Below, piece after piece: positions 42,993 through 50,191 of a stretch of 64,000 nucleotides of DNA (position 1 is the stretch's first letter; each line of letters opens with the position of its first letter). The stretch spans positions 496,001-560,000 of the forward strand of contig CAVSNH010000013.1 of the NCBI GenBank assembly GCA_963729275.1. The letters are read 5' to 3'. The notes beneath the pieces are model-generated. The model was not told the origin of the DNA. It worked only from the letters and a program-made list of their open reading frames with translations, and did no database searches. This DNA comes from CAVSNH01 sp963729275. GTDB taxonomy: Bacteria > Actinomycetota > Acidimicrobiia > Acidimicrobiales > RAAP-2. A program made the translations under genes and the position numbers.

Positions 42993-43035
42993 CCCCCTCG
43001 GGCCGCCCCCCTCGGGTTGTCCCCCCTCGGGTCGC
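42993..43035. repeat. C/G-tract triplicate repeat at the 5' end of ArsA 2
   Basis: Three near-identical units of about 14 bp, each with a C-run then TCGGG on the plus strand. The C-runs are 5 (42993-42997), 6 and 6 nt long. They lie between the ATG that overlaps the ArsA 1 stop and the conserved ArsA 2 frame. Confidence 0.65.
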
Positions 43036-43051
43036 CGTCTCCGTTCGGCCA

Positions 43052-43999
43052 TCAGTAACCGAGCTCCTCGCCCAGTGAGGCGGCCACCTGCCGGGTGGTA
43101 CGCAAGCCGTGCAACTTGGTGAAGAGGTACGGCAGGTAGAGCATGGGCACGGACTGGTCGATGCGGTCCCGAAGGTGCTCGAGATGGGCGGAGCGGGTCC
43201 GGCGCATGGTCACGGCCAGCCGGGCGGCGTCCAACACCGGAACGCTGTCCCCGCCCACCAGCCGGTCCAGGTCGGCGAGGGGCCCGGGGGCGGCGAGGGC
43301 GTCGAAGACCCGCTCCTCCTGGCGGCCGAACAGCTCGGGCAGGACGCGGTTGACCACCACCGCCGAGAGCTCGACGGTGGTCTCGGTGCGCACTCGTTCG
43401 GCGAGCTCGATGGTCTCGGTGACCGGCATTTCCTCGGGCGTGCACACGGCCACCAACCCGGTGGTCTGGTGGTCGGAGAGCATCTCGACCATCCAGTCGG
43501 TCTGAGAGCGGATGAGTCCCACTTTGACCAGGCTGTTGATGGCCTGGGGCGCGGACAGCAGCCCGACGACATGGCCCGAGGCGGGGGCGTCGACCACCAC
43601 CAGGTCGTAGTTGCGCTCGCGGACCTCGTAACAGAGCTTGCCGACAGTCAGGATCTCCCGGACCCCGGGGGCGGCGGTGGCCACGAAGTCGAAGGCCTTG
43701 GCCAAAGGCCCGATGCGGCCGATCACCGGGATGCGCAGCTGCAACTTCAGGTACTCCCGCAAGGACGCCTCGGTGTCCATGGTCATGGCGAACAACCCCG
43801 GCAAGAGCTCCTTCTCGGCGAAGCCGGTAGGGGGCGACTCGTAGAAGCCGGCGACGTCGCCCTTGGCGTCGACTTCGCAGATCAGCACCCGCTGCCCTCT
43901 TGTCGAGGCGAACAGGGCGAGGGCGGAGGCCACCGTGGTCTTGCCCGTGCCGCCCTTGCCCGTGACGAAGAGCAGACGGTGTTCGAGGAGGCTGGTCAT
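43052..43999 (-). CDS. ArsA-family ATPase 1 (Rv3679-like)
   Basis: A 315-residue P-loop ATPase related to Get3/ArsA. Walker A is LLFVTGKGGTGKTTVASALA with the deviant N-terminal Lys; VLICEVDAKGDVAGFYESP and LVVVDAPASGHVVGLLSAP are the switch regions. In mycobacteria the homologous pair forms a heteromeric complex involved in peptidoglycan and lipid functions. No arsenic genes are in the window, so arsenite transport is unlikely. ATG 43999 is clear. ArsA 2 follows immediately, sharing one base at TGATG. Confidence 0.91.
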   Translation of the reverse strand: MTSLLEHRLLFVTGKGGTGKTTVASALALFASTRGQRVLICEVDAKGDVAGFYESPPTGFAEKELLPGLFAMTMDTEASLREYLKLQLRIPVIGRIGPLAKAFDFVATAAPGVREILTVGKLCYEVRERNYDLVVVDAPASGHVVGLLSAPQAINSLVKVGLIRSQTDWMVEMLSDHQTTGLVAVCTPEEMPVTETIELAERVRTETTVELSAVVVNRVLPELFGRQEERVFDALAAPGPLADLDRLVGGDSVPVLDAARLAVTMRRTRSAHLEHLRDRIDQSVPMLYLPYLFTKLHGLRTTRQVAASLGEELGY

Positions 44000-44036
44000 C
44001 GTGACGGATCGGTGGTCAACCGTCGCCTCGGTCTTT

Positions 44037-44092
44037 GAGATGGCGGGGTGGCGAGATGGCGAGATGGCGGGGTGGCGGGATGGCGAGATGGC
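44037..44092. repeat. 8-bp tandem repeat upstream of ArsA 1
   Basis: Seven consecutive 8-bp units, alternating GAGATGGC and GGGGTGGC or GGGATGGC (44037-44092), beginning 37 bp before the start of ArsA 1. It could change promoter spacing if its copy number varies. The 180-bp gap it sits in has no gene. Confidence 0.65.
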
Positions 44093-44179
44093 GACACTGA
44101 CGGCGGGTGGCCCCGTGTCGCGCCAGCGATCGCCGGCCGCCCACAGCGGGCCGCCGGCCGGTGCGCGGTGCCCGTCCGA

Positions 44180-44416
44180 TCAGGAGATCCCGAAGCCCAC
44201 GCGCCGGTCGGAAGTCGGCGGGTCGACCTCGACGTAGGCCACCTTGCCCACCGGCACGCCGACTTGGCGACCTTTTCGGTCGGTGAGCCAGAGGATGGTG
44301 CCGTCGGCGGAGAGCGCAGTCTCGATGTCGGCGAGCACCTTCTCGCGGTCCGCGTCCTCCGGCAGCTCGATGTCGAGCTCCTTCATCGACTGCACGATTC
44401 CGATCCGAACGTCCAC
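44180..44416 (-). CDS. DUF3107 family protein
   Basis: A 78-residue actinobacterial protein of unknown function. The start VDVRIGIVQSMKELDIELPE, the central VLADIETALS and the close GKVAYVEVDPP match DUF3107. The GTG start (44414-44416) aligns with homologues, although the frame opens earlier. It is small, acidic and cytosolic. It is located between the ArsA pair and the divergent dGTPase gene. In mycobacteria DUF3107 proteins are found near DNA or RNA helicase genes; no such link is visible here. Confidence 0.83.
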   Translation of the reverse strand: MDVRIGIVQSMKELDIELPEDADREKVLADIETALSADGTILWLTDRKGRQVGVPVGKVAYVEVDPPTSDRRVGFGIS

Positions 44417-44601
44417 CGGGTCTGCTCCCTTAGATCCCACCACGGCGACGGCGGCCGGGCCCCACCGACGATACAAGGTCGCCCGGGCACCACCTCCATG
44501 CCTGGAGGATGGGGTTCGGCCGATTCAGCGATCTGTCGCACTGCCCACTGCCTGCGACGGGGCTATTGGGCTTTTTGCCACCAGCCGTCACGGCGGTGGG
44601 G

Positions 44602-44607
44602 CACACT
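44602..44607 (+). promoter_or_regulatory. -10 box of a probable leaderless promoter for dgt
   Basis: CACACT ends 6 nt before the GTG at 44614. No ribosome-binding sequence lies between. Confidence 0.4.
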
Positions 44608-44613
44608 GGCATC

Positions 44614-45837
44614 GTGCCACCTGAGGCCGAATCAGAGGGCCGCCGGGCCAGACCGGCCGATCGATCGGAAGGCCGGGTACCCGACGAAGGCGCCGAGGAT
44701 GTGAGCGAGCGCGGCCGCCGGTGGGCGTCGACCATGGCCGGCCGCCACGCCAACGGCCTCACGGTGGCCCACGCCGACAGTCGGGCATCTGTCCGCCCGG
44801 CGGCGGGCCTCGATCGCCAGGCACGCGAGGAGCGTGAGGAGGCATGGCTGGTCGAGGGCGCGACCCGGGCCGAAGGAGCCGGCCATCGCCGTCGTCCCGA
44901 GGACCCCGACGCCTGGCGCACGTGCTTCGAACGAGATCGCGACCGCATCCTCCACTCGGCCGCCTTCCGGCGGCTCGCCGGCAAGACCCAGGTCTTCGTC
45001 TTCCCCGACGACCACCAGCGCACCCGTTTGACCCACGCGCTCGAGGTGGCCCAAGTGGCGACGGGTGTAGCCCGCGCCTGCCGGCTGAACGTCGCCCTGG
45101 TCGAGGCCATCGCCCTCGGCCACGACTGCGGACACGGGCCGGGCGGTCACGCCAGCGAGGACGCGCTCTCGCCGTACCTGGCCGGAGGGTTCGACCATGC
45201 CCCCTGGGGGGCCGACGTATCCCTCACCGCCCTCAACCTCTGTGAGGAGACGCTGGACGGCATCCGCAACCATTCATGGTCACGGCCGGCGCCGAGCACA
45301 CCCGAAGGCGAGGTGGTGAGCTGGGCCGACCGCATCGCCTATGTGTGCCACGACTTCGAAGACGCCGTCCGCAGCGGCATCGTGACCCCCGCCTCCCTGC
45401 CGGCACTGGTGCGGGAGCGTTGCGGCGACCGGCGGAGTCAGCAGCTCGGCACCTTCATCGACGCCATGGTCGACACCATCCTCACCACCGGGCGGATCGG
45501 CATGACCGACCCCGAGGCCGAGGCTCTGGCCGCCTTCCGGGCCAGCAACTACGAGCACGTCTACCTCCGGCCGAGCTCCGTCGAGCAGGGGAGGTCGGTC
45601 ATGGCCGTGCTGCGCGCCCTCGTCGACTACTACAGCGACCGGCCGCACCTCATCCCGGGCACGCCGACCGACGGTGCCCAGGGCGAGATGACCGGGGGTG
45701 AGCCAGCCGCCGTGCGGGCCGCCGTCGCATACGTAGCCGGCATGACCGACAGATTCGCCTTCGGTCAGGCGGTCGCCCTCCTCGACTGGGACCCGGCCAA
45801 GCTCCCGGCCGGGATCGGGGTGACCCCCCGGCGCTGA
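44614..45837 (+). CDS. dgt: deoxyguanosinetriphosphate triphosphohydrolase-like HD protein
   Basis: About 407 residues. The HD-domain dNTP hydrolase core runs from residue 90 on: DPDAWRTCFERDRDRILHSA, FRRLAGKTQVF, RTRLTHALEVAQVA and GHDCGHGPGGHASED carry the H...HD...D metal ligands; SWADRIAYVCHDFEDAV gives the last Asp. Dgt-like proteins cut dNTPs to nucleoside and triphosphate and help keep dNTP pools balanced. GTG 44614 is chosen because a -10-like box ends 6 nt before it; a start at 44509 is in frame. The first 85 residues are low complexity. Confidence 0.88.
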   Translation: MPPEAESEGRRARPADRSEGRVPDEGAEDVSERGRRWASTMAGRHANGLTVAHADSRASVRPAAGLDRQAREEREEAWLVEGATRAEGAGHRRRPEDPDAWRTCFERDRDRILHSAAFRRLAGKTQVFVFPDDHQRTRLTHALEVAQVATGVARACRLNVALVEAIALGHDCGHGPGGHASEDALSPYLAGGFDHAPWGADVSLTALNLCEETLDGIRNHSWSRPAPSTPEGEVVSWADRIAYVCHDFEDAVRSGIVTPASLPALVRERCGDRRSQQLGTFIDAMVDTILTTGRIGMTDPEAEALAAFRASNYEHVYLRPSSVEQGRSVMAVLRALVDYYSDRPHLIPGTPTDGAQGEMTGGEPAAVRAAVAYVAGMTDRFAFGQAVALLDWDPAKLPAGIGVTPRR

Positions 45838-45884
45838 GCCCCGGAGGTCGCCGACGCCCACCGGCGCGGCTGTGGCCGTGCTGG

Positions 45885-47042
45885 TCAGCGGACGGTGAGC
45901 TCCCGGCGGTACACACGGGCCGGCCCGAGCCCGGCCACCAGGTTGGCCAGCTCGGTGAAGGCGCCCGCTGCCTCGCTGTCCGGCTCCGCCACCACCAGCG
46001 GTACCCCGCGGTCCGCCCCCTCGCGGAGCGCAGGCACGAGAGGAAGCTGGGCCAGGAGCGGCACGCCGAGATCGGCGGCCAGTCGCGATCCGCCGCCTTG
46101 CCCGAACAGCTCGTAGCGAACGCCGTCGTCGCCGGTGAACCAGCTCATGTTCTCGATCACACCGCGCACGGACAGCTTCAGCTTGCGGGCGGCGTAGGCA
46201 GATCGCTGGGCCACCCGTTGGGCGGCCGGTTGCGGGGTGGTGACCACGAACACCTCTGTCTTCGTGAGGTACTGGCCGAGGGAGAGGGTGACGTCGCCGG
46301 TGCCGGGCGGCATGTCGATGAGAAGGAAGTCGGGCTCGCCCCAGTAGGCGTCCACCAGGAACTGCTCGAGCGCTTTGTGCAGCATGGGGCCGCGCCATAT
46401 GACAGGCGTCTCCTCGGAGACGAAGTAGCCCATGGAAAGGCAACGCACTCCGTTGGCCACCGGGGGAACGACGAGGTCGCCGATGATCAGCGGGTCGTCG
46501 TGCACGCCGAGCATGGCCGGGACCGAGAAGCCGTAGACATCGGCATCGAGGATGGCGACGTCGTGACCCTCCCGGGCCAGGGCGACAGCCAGGTTCACGG
46601 TGACCGACGACTTGCCCACTCCTCCTTTCCCCGACGAGATGCCGAGGACCCGCGTCTTCGAGCGGGGTGCCATGAACGAGTTCGGACGTCCCTCTTCGTG
46701 GCCCAGGGCTGCGTGGGAGTGATCGGCATGATCCGAATGGCCGCCATCGACGGGGCCGCCGCGGAGGAGGGCGCGCAAGTGGGCCTTGACCTCCTCGCCC
46801 ATGGCCGCGGTCGTGACCGTCAGCTCATCCGCCCCGTCCACCGCCGAAACGGCGGCTCGCACCCGCTCGGTCAGCTCGTCGACCCCCGGGTAATCGGCCA
46901 CCGGGACGTCTACCTCGACCGACACCCGCCGCCGGCGGGCGTGGACGGACCCGACCATGCCCAGCTGACCGAGGGTGAGCCGCAGAGTCGGGTCGACCAC
47001 CGCTTCAGCGGCGGCGCGGACCTCGGACTCGTCGACGGACAT
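45885..47042 (-). CDS. mrp: Mrp/NBP35-family Fe-S carrier ATPase with N-terminal DUF59
   Basis: A 385-residue protein. Residues 1-80 are a MIP18/DUF59 domain (VVDPTLRLTLGQLGMVGS), followed by a His-rich linker and a ParA-like ATPase. Walker A is GISSGKGGVGKSSVTVNLA; FLLIDMPPGTGDVTLSLGQ and GVIENMSWF are Mrp signatures. The usual C-x2-C cluster motif near the C-terminus is not obvious: after NMSWF the sequence reads TGDDGVRYELFG, so the Cys are missing. Mrp proteins carry or transfer [4Fe-4S] clusters. ATG 47042 diverges from the SufR-like gene with a 43-bp gap. Confidence 0.9.
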   Translation of the reverse strand: MSVDESEVRAAAEAVVDPTLRLTLGQLGMVGSVHARRRRVSVEVDVPVADYPGVDELTERVRAAVSAVDGADELTVTTAAMGEEVKAHLRALLRGGPVDGGHSDHADHSHAALGHEEGRPNSFMAPRSKTRVLGISSGKGGVGKSSVTVNLAVALAREGHDVAILDADVYGFSVPAMLGVHDDPLIIGDLVVPPVANGVRCLSMGYFVSEETPVIWRGPMLHKALEQFLVDAYWGEPDFLLIDMPPGTGDVTLSLGQYLTKTEVFVVTTPQPAAQRVAQRSAYAARKLKLSVRGVIENMSWFTGDDGVRYELFGQGGGSRLAADLGVPLLAQLPLVPALREGADRGVPLVVAEPDSEAAGAFTELANLVAGLGPARVYRRELTVR

Positions 47043-47072
47043 GCGGCACTCCCTGCAGAATTGCCCCCCCGG

Positions 47073-47078
47073 TACACT
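47073..47078 (+). promoter_or_regulatory. -10 box of a probable leaderless promoter for the SufR-like gene
   Basis: TACACT ends 7 nt before the GTG at 47086. The promoter overlaps the divergent 5' end of mrp, so one regulator could control both directions. Confidence 0.5.
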
Positions 47079-47085
47079 ATGGGGC

Positions 47086-47799
47086 GTGCCCGAAGACGCC
47101 GACAGCCACTTCGCGGCAGCCGTCACCTCAGTGACGGCGGCATTTGGCGATCCGACCCGCCGCGAGATCTACCTCTATCTCCGGGCCAACCCGGGAGCGA
47201 CGGCCAACGAGGTGGCAACCCACTTCTCCCTCCACCCCAACGTGGCTCGTCACCATCTCGAGCGCCTGGCCACGAGTGGCTACCTCGAGGTGACCATGGG
47301 CCGGGTCGACGGGCAGGGCGCGGGCCGGCCGGCCAAGCGCTTCCGGGCTGTGGGCAACGACCCCACCCTCGACCTCCTCACCCGACGCGATGACCTTCTC
47401 GTGCTCCTCCTGCAGGAAGCCCTGCAGTTGCTCGGGCCGGAGGCGGCCGAAGAGATGGCCGAACGGGTCGGCGAGCAGTACGGCCGGACGCTGGCCAACC
47501 AGATGTCGCCGGGCGAGGGCCAGCGGTCGTTGCGCGTGGCCATGCACGCCATCGCCGAGACCCTTACGGCCCACGGATTCTCGGCCCACGCCGAGGACAA
47601 CGCCACGACGACCACGGTGGTCGCCGATAACTGCCCGTTCGGCGACGCCGCCAACCAGTACCCGGTGCTCTGCGCCGTCGACCGGGGCATGGTCAATGGG
47701 CTCCTGGCCGGGCTGTGCGGCGAAGCGGACGGGGCTGTCCCCGTCGTGCTGTCGTCGTCGCGGGCTCGCGGTGACGACGCCTGCGCCGCGGTGGTCTGA
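47086..47799 (+). CDS. SufR-like Fe-S winged-helix transcription regulator
   Basis: A 237-residue regulator with an ArsR-like winged helix (residues 15-90: FGDPTRREIYLYLRANPGA, HFSLHPNVARHHLERLATSG). Its C-terminal Cys set resembles SufR: NCPFGDAA, PVLCAVDRG and LCGEADG, then a late Cys. SufR proteins bind a [4Fe-4S] cluster and repress suf genes. Its position between divergent mrp and a downstream cysteine desulfurase supports a role in Fe-S control. The start is GTG 47086, probably leaderless. Confidence 0.85.
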   Translation: MPEDADSHFAAAVTSVTAAFGDPTRREIYLYLRANPGATANEVATHFSLHPNVARHHLERLATSGYLEVTMGRVDGQGAGRPAKRFRAVGNDPTLDLLTRRDDLLVLLLQEALQLLGPEAAEEMAERVGEQYGRTLANQMSPGEGQRSLRVAMHAIAETLTAHGFSAHAEDNATTTTVVADNCPFGDAANQYPVLCAVDRGMVNGLLAGLCGEADGAVPVVLSSSRARGDDACAAVV

Positions 47800-47893
47800 G
47801 CAACGCCGCATCCGGTGAATCCGGTGACCTCCCACCGGCAGTGACGTCGCGGGCCGGAGTCGGGGCCGGGGCCCGGGCCGGGGGCCACTGTCG

Positions 47894-49051
47894 GTGAGCC
47901 GTCACTACCTCGACTGCGCCTCCACGGTGCCACTGCGGCCCGAGGCGAGGGCGGCGATGGACGAGTGGGCGGCGAGCGGGGTCACCGCCGACCCAAGCCG
48001 AGTGCACACCGAGGGCCGCATCGCCCGCGCCACCCTCGAGGAAGCCCGCGACGCCGTGGCTGCCCTGTTCCGTGTGCGCCCACGACAGATCGTGTTCACC
48101 TCGGGTGGGACCGAGGCCGTTAACGCAGCCGTCTGGGGCGCCACCGCCGCTGTTGGCGAAGGCGACCCCGGTCCCATCGTGCTGGCCGCCGTCGAGCACT
48201 CAGCAGTGCGTGATGCGTCGGTTCGGGCCGGCCCCTGCGTCACCGTCCCCGTGGACCGGACCGGGCGCATCGAGCCCGGCACCGTGGAGAACGCCCTGGC
48301 CCGCACGCAGGCTGAGTTCGGTCGCGGTGCGGTCCTCGTTCACTGCCAGTGGGCCAACCACGAGGTCGGCACGATGCAGCCGGTGGCCGAGGTGGCGGAG
48401 GTGTGCCGGCGAGCCGGAGTCCGCCTGCACGTCGACGCAGCGGCCGCTGCCGGACACGTGTCGGTCGACCTCGGGGAGCTCGACGCCGACATGGTCTCCG
48501 TCTCGGCCCACAAGCTCGGCGGTCCTCCCGGCATCGGCGCGTTGATCGTGCGCCGCGGGCTTCGCATCGAGCCGTTCCTGGTGGGCGGCGCTCAGGAAAG
48601 GGCCCGCCGGGCCGGCCTCGAGAACCTTCCTGCCGCCATCGGGTTCGGCGCGGCGGCCGCTGCCATCGACGCACCGGGTGTCTTGGACCGCGAGACGTCA
48701 GTGGCTTGGCGGCACACAACCCGCCTGCTCGAGGTGGCGACAGCTGTACCGGAGGTGGAGGTGTTTGGCGATGCCAACGACCGCCTCCCCCAACTGATCT
48801 GCGTCGGTGTCCGTGGCGTCGAGGCGGAGCCCGTTCTCCTCGGCCTCGACCAGGCGGGCATCGCTGCCCACTCGGGATCGTCCTGTTCCTCCGAGGTGCT
48901 CGAGCCGTCTCCAGTGCTCGAGGCCATGGGCGTGGACGCCGAAAGGTCGCTGCGACTCTCGGTCGGATGGTCGACGACCGACGCCGACGTCAACGCCTTC
49001 GCCGGAGCCTTCGGGCCCGTCGTGGAGGACCTCCGGGCGCTCCGAAGCTGA
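47894..49051 (+). CDS. cysteine desulfurase (NifS/IscS-like)
   Basis: A 385-residue class V PLP aminotransferase that takes sulfur from Cys for Fe-S clusters or tRNA thiolation. YLDCASTVPLRPEARAAM begins the fold, VFTSGGTEAVNAAVWG binds the cofactor phosphate, VHCQWANHEVGTMQP is conserved, SAHKLGGPPGIGAL carries the PLP Lys, and HSGSSCSSEVL the catalytic Cys on its flexible loop. The start is GTG 47894. It is 94 bp after the SufR-like gene, and a probable terminator follows. Confidence 0.9.
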   Translation: MSRHYLDCASTVPLRPEARAAMDEWAASGVTADPSRVHTEGRIARATLEEARDAVAALFRVRPRQIVFTSGGTEAVNAAVWGATAAVGEGDPGPIVLAAVEHSAVRDASVRAGPCVTVPVDRTGRIEPGTVENALARTQAEFGRGAVLVHCQWANHEVGTMQPVAEVAEVCRRAGVRLHVDAAAAAGHVSVDLGELDADMVSVSAHKLGGPPGIGALIVRRGLRIEPFLVGGAQERARRAGLENLPAAIGFGAAAAAIDAPGVLDRETSVAWRHTTRLLEVATAVPEVEVFGDANDRLPQLICVGVRGVEAEPVLLGLDQAGIAAHSGSSCSSEVLEPSPVLEAMGVDAERSLRLSVGWSTTDADVNAFAGAFGPVVEDLRALRS

Positions 49052-49060
49052 AGAGCCGCC

Positions 49061-49088
49061 GGAGGATCCTCCCTGTTTTATTTTTTTT
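49061..49088 (+). terminator. possible Rho-independent terminator after the cysteine desulfurase gene
   Basis: GGAGGATCCTCC (49061-49072) is a perfect palindrome followed by a 13-nt run of T broken by one A (49076-49088). The stem is short (about 4 bp with a tetraloop) but the U-tract is strong. It lies 10 bp after the stop codon. Confidence 0.55.
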
Positions 49089-49099
49089 CGGCCCGTTTT

Positions 49100-49135
49100 G
49101 TCAGTTAAACCTGACGGTTGTCAGTTAAACCTGAC
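49100..49135. repeat. GTCAG/CTGAC paired-palindrome element, copy 3
   Basis: Two identical 16-bp units GTCAGTTAAACCTGAC (49100-49115 and 49120-49135) separated by GGTT, again starting exactly 20 bp apart. It lies just after the terminator of the cysteine desulfurase gene and before the quinone oxidoreductase gene. The outer arms seen in copies 1 and 2 are weak here. Confidence 0.8.
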
Positions 49136-49206
49136 GACTGGCTCTGAAATCTTGAGTGACCTTGTCCTGGCCACGCCCTCGGCGGCCGTTGATAGGTTCG
49201 CCTGCC

Positions 49207-50178
49207 ATGCGTGCCGTCGTCTGCCGTGAGCTGGGCCCGCTCAAGAACCTCGCACTCGAGGACCTGCCCGACCCCGACCCCCGGCCGGACCAGGTGGTGG
49301 TGGATGTAAAGGCAGCCGGCGTGAACTACGTCGATGGCTTGATCTGCCAGGGGCGTTACCAGATCAAGCCGCAAACCCCATTCGTGCCGGGCAGCGAGAT
49401 CGCCGGCGAGGTGATCGCCACCGGCAGCGAGGTCACCGGTTGGGACGCCGGCGACCGGGTGATCGCCTTCTGCGGTTTCGGCGCCTTCGCCGACCGGTCG
49501 GTCGTCCCTGCCCTCTCTCTCGTGCGGCTACCCGACGGCCTGGACGTCATCACAGCGGCCACGCTCATCCAGAGCTACGCCACCGTGCTCTTCACCCTGA
49601 CCCGGCGGACGACAGTGGACGAGGGTGAATGGGTGCTCGTGTTGGGCGCCGGTGGTGGGGTGGGTCTCGCCGCCGTCGACGTGGCCACCGCACTGGGCGC
49701 CCGGGTCATCGCTGCCGCCTCCAGTCCCGAGAAGAGGGAGGCGGCCACGGCCGCAGGTGCGGTTGCCACCATCGACTACGAGAACGAAGACCTCAAAGCG
49801 CGGGCACGCGAGATCTCAGGTGGTGGGGTGGACGTCGTTATCGACCCCGTCGGCGGTCGGCATAGCGAGCCGGCGCTACGGGCTCTCCACCATCTCGGGC
49901 GCTTCTGTGTGCTCGGGTTCGCGGCCGGAGACATCGCCTCCATCCCACTCAACCAAGTGCTGCTCAACAACCGCACCGTTGTCGGCGTCGATTGGGGTGG
50001 GTGGACGTTCCGCGATCCGTCGGGCAACCGCGAGCTCCTCGGCCAGATCACGGCCATGTGGGCCGATGGACGGCTGCATCCCACTCGCCCGCGGTCCTAC
50101 GGCTTGGCCGAGGCCGCCACCGTGATGGAGGGCCTGCTCCAGCGATCGATCGCCGGAAAGGCCGTCCTCGTACCCTGA
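49207..50178 (+). CDS. NADPH:quinone oxidoreductase (zinc-independent MDR family)
   Basis: A 323-residue medium-chain dehydrogenase/reductase. The N-terminal catalytic domain has VNYVDGLICQGRYQIKP and VPGSEIAGEVIATGSEV, and the Rossmann domain has VLVLGAGGGVGLAAVDVATA. The zinc ligands of alcohol dehydrogenases are absent, as expected for quinone oxidoreductases. A closing HPTRPRSYGLAEAATVMEGL is typical. ATG 49207 follows TAGGTT by 8 nt, again suggesting a near-leaderless transcript. The adjacent GTCAG element lies upstream. Confidence 0.9.
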   Translation: MRAVVCRELGPLKNLALEDLPDPDPRPDQVVVDVKAAGVNYVDGLICQGRYQIKPQTPFVPGSEIAGEVIATGSEVTGWDAGDRVIAFCGFGAFADRSVVPALSLVRLPDGLDVITAATLIQSYATVLFTLTRRTTVDEGEWVLVLGAGGGVGLAAVDVATALGARVIAAASSPEKREAATAAGAVATIDYENEDLKARAREISGGGVDVVIDPVGGRHSEPALRALHHLGRFCVLGFAAGDIASIPLNQVLLNNRTVVGVDWGGWTFRDPSGNRELLGQITAMWADGRLHPTRPRSYGLAEAATVMEGLLQRSIAGKAVLVP

Positions 50179-50191
50179 ACGGCTCAGCGGC

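Noticed and set aside
41782..43999. Arsenite-resistance ars operon
   Set aside because: The two ArsA-like ATPases resemble the Rv3679/Rv3680 pair, and no arsB, arsC or arsR is nearby.
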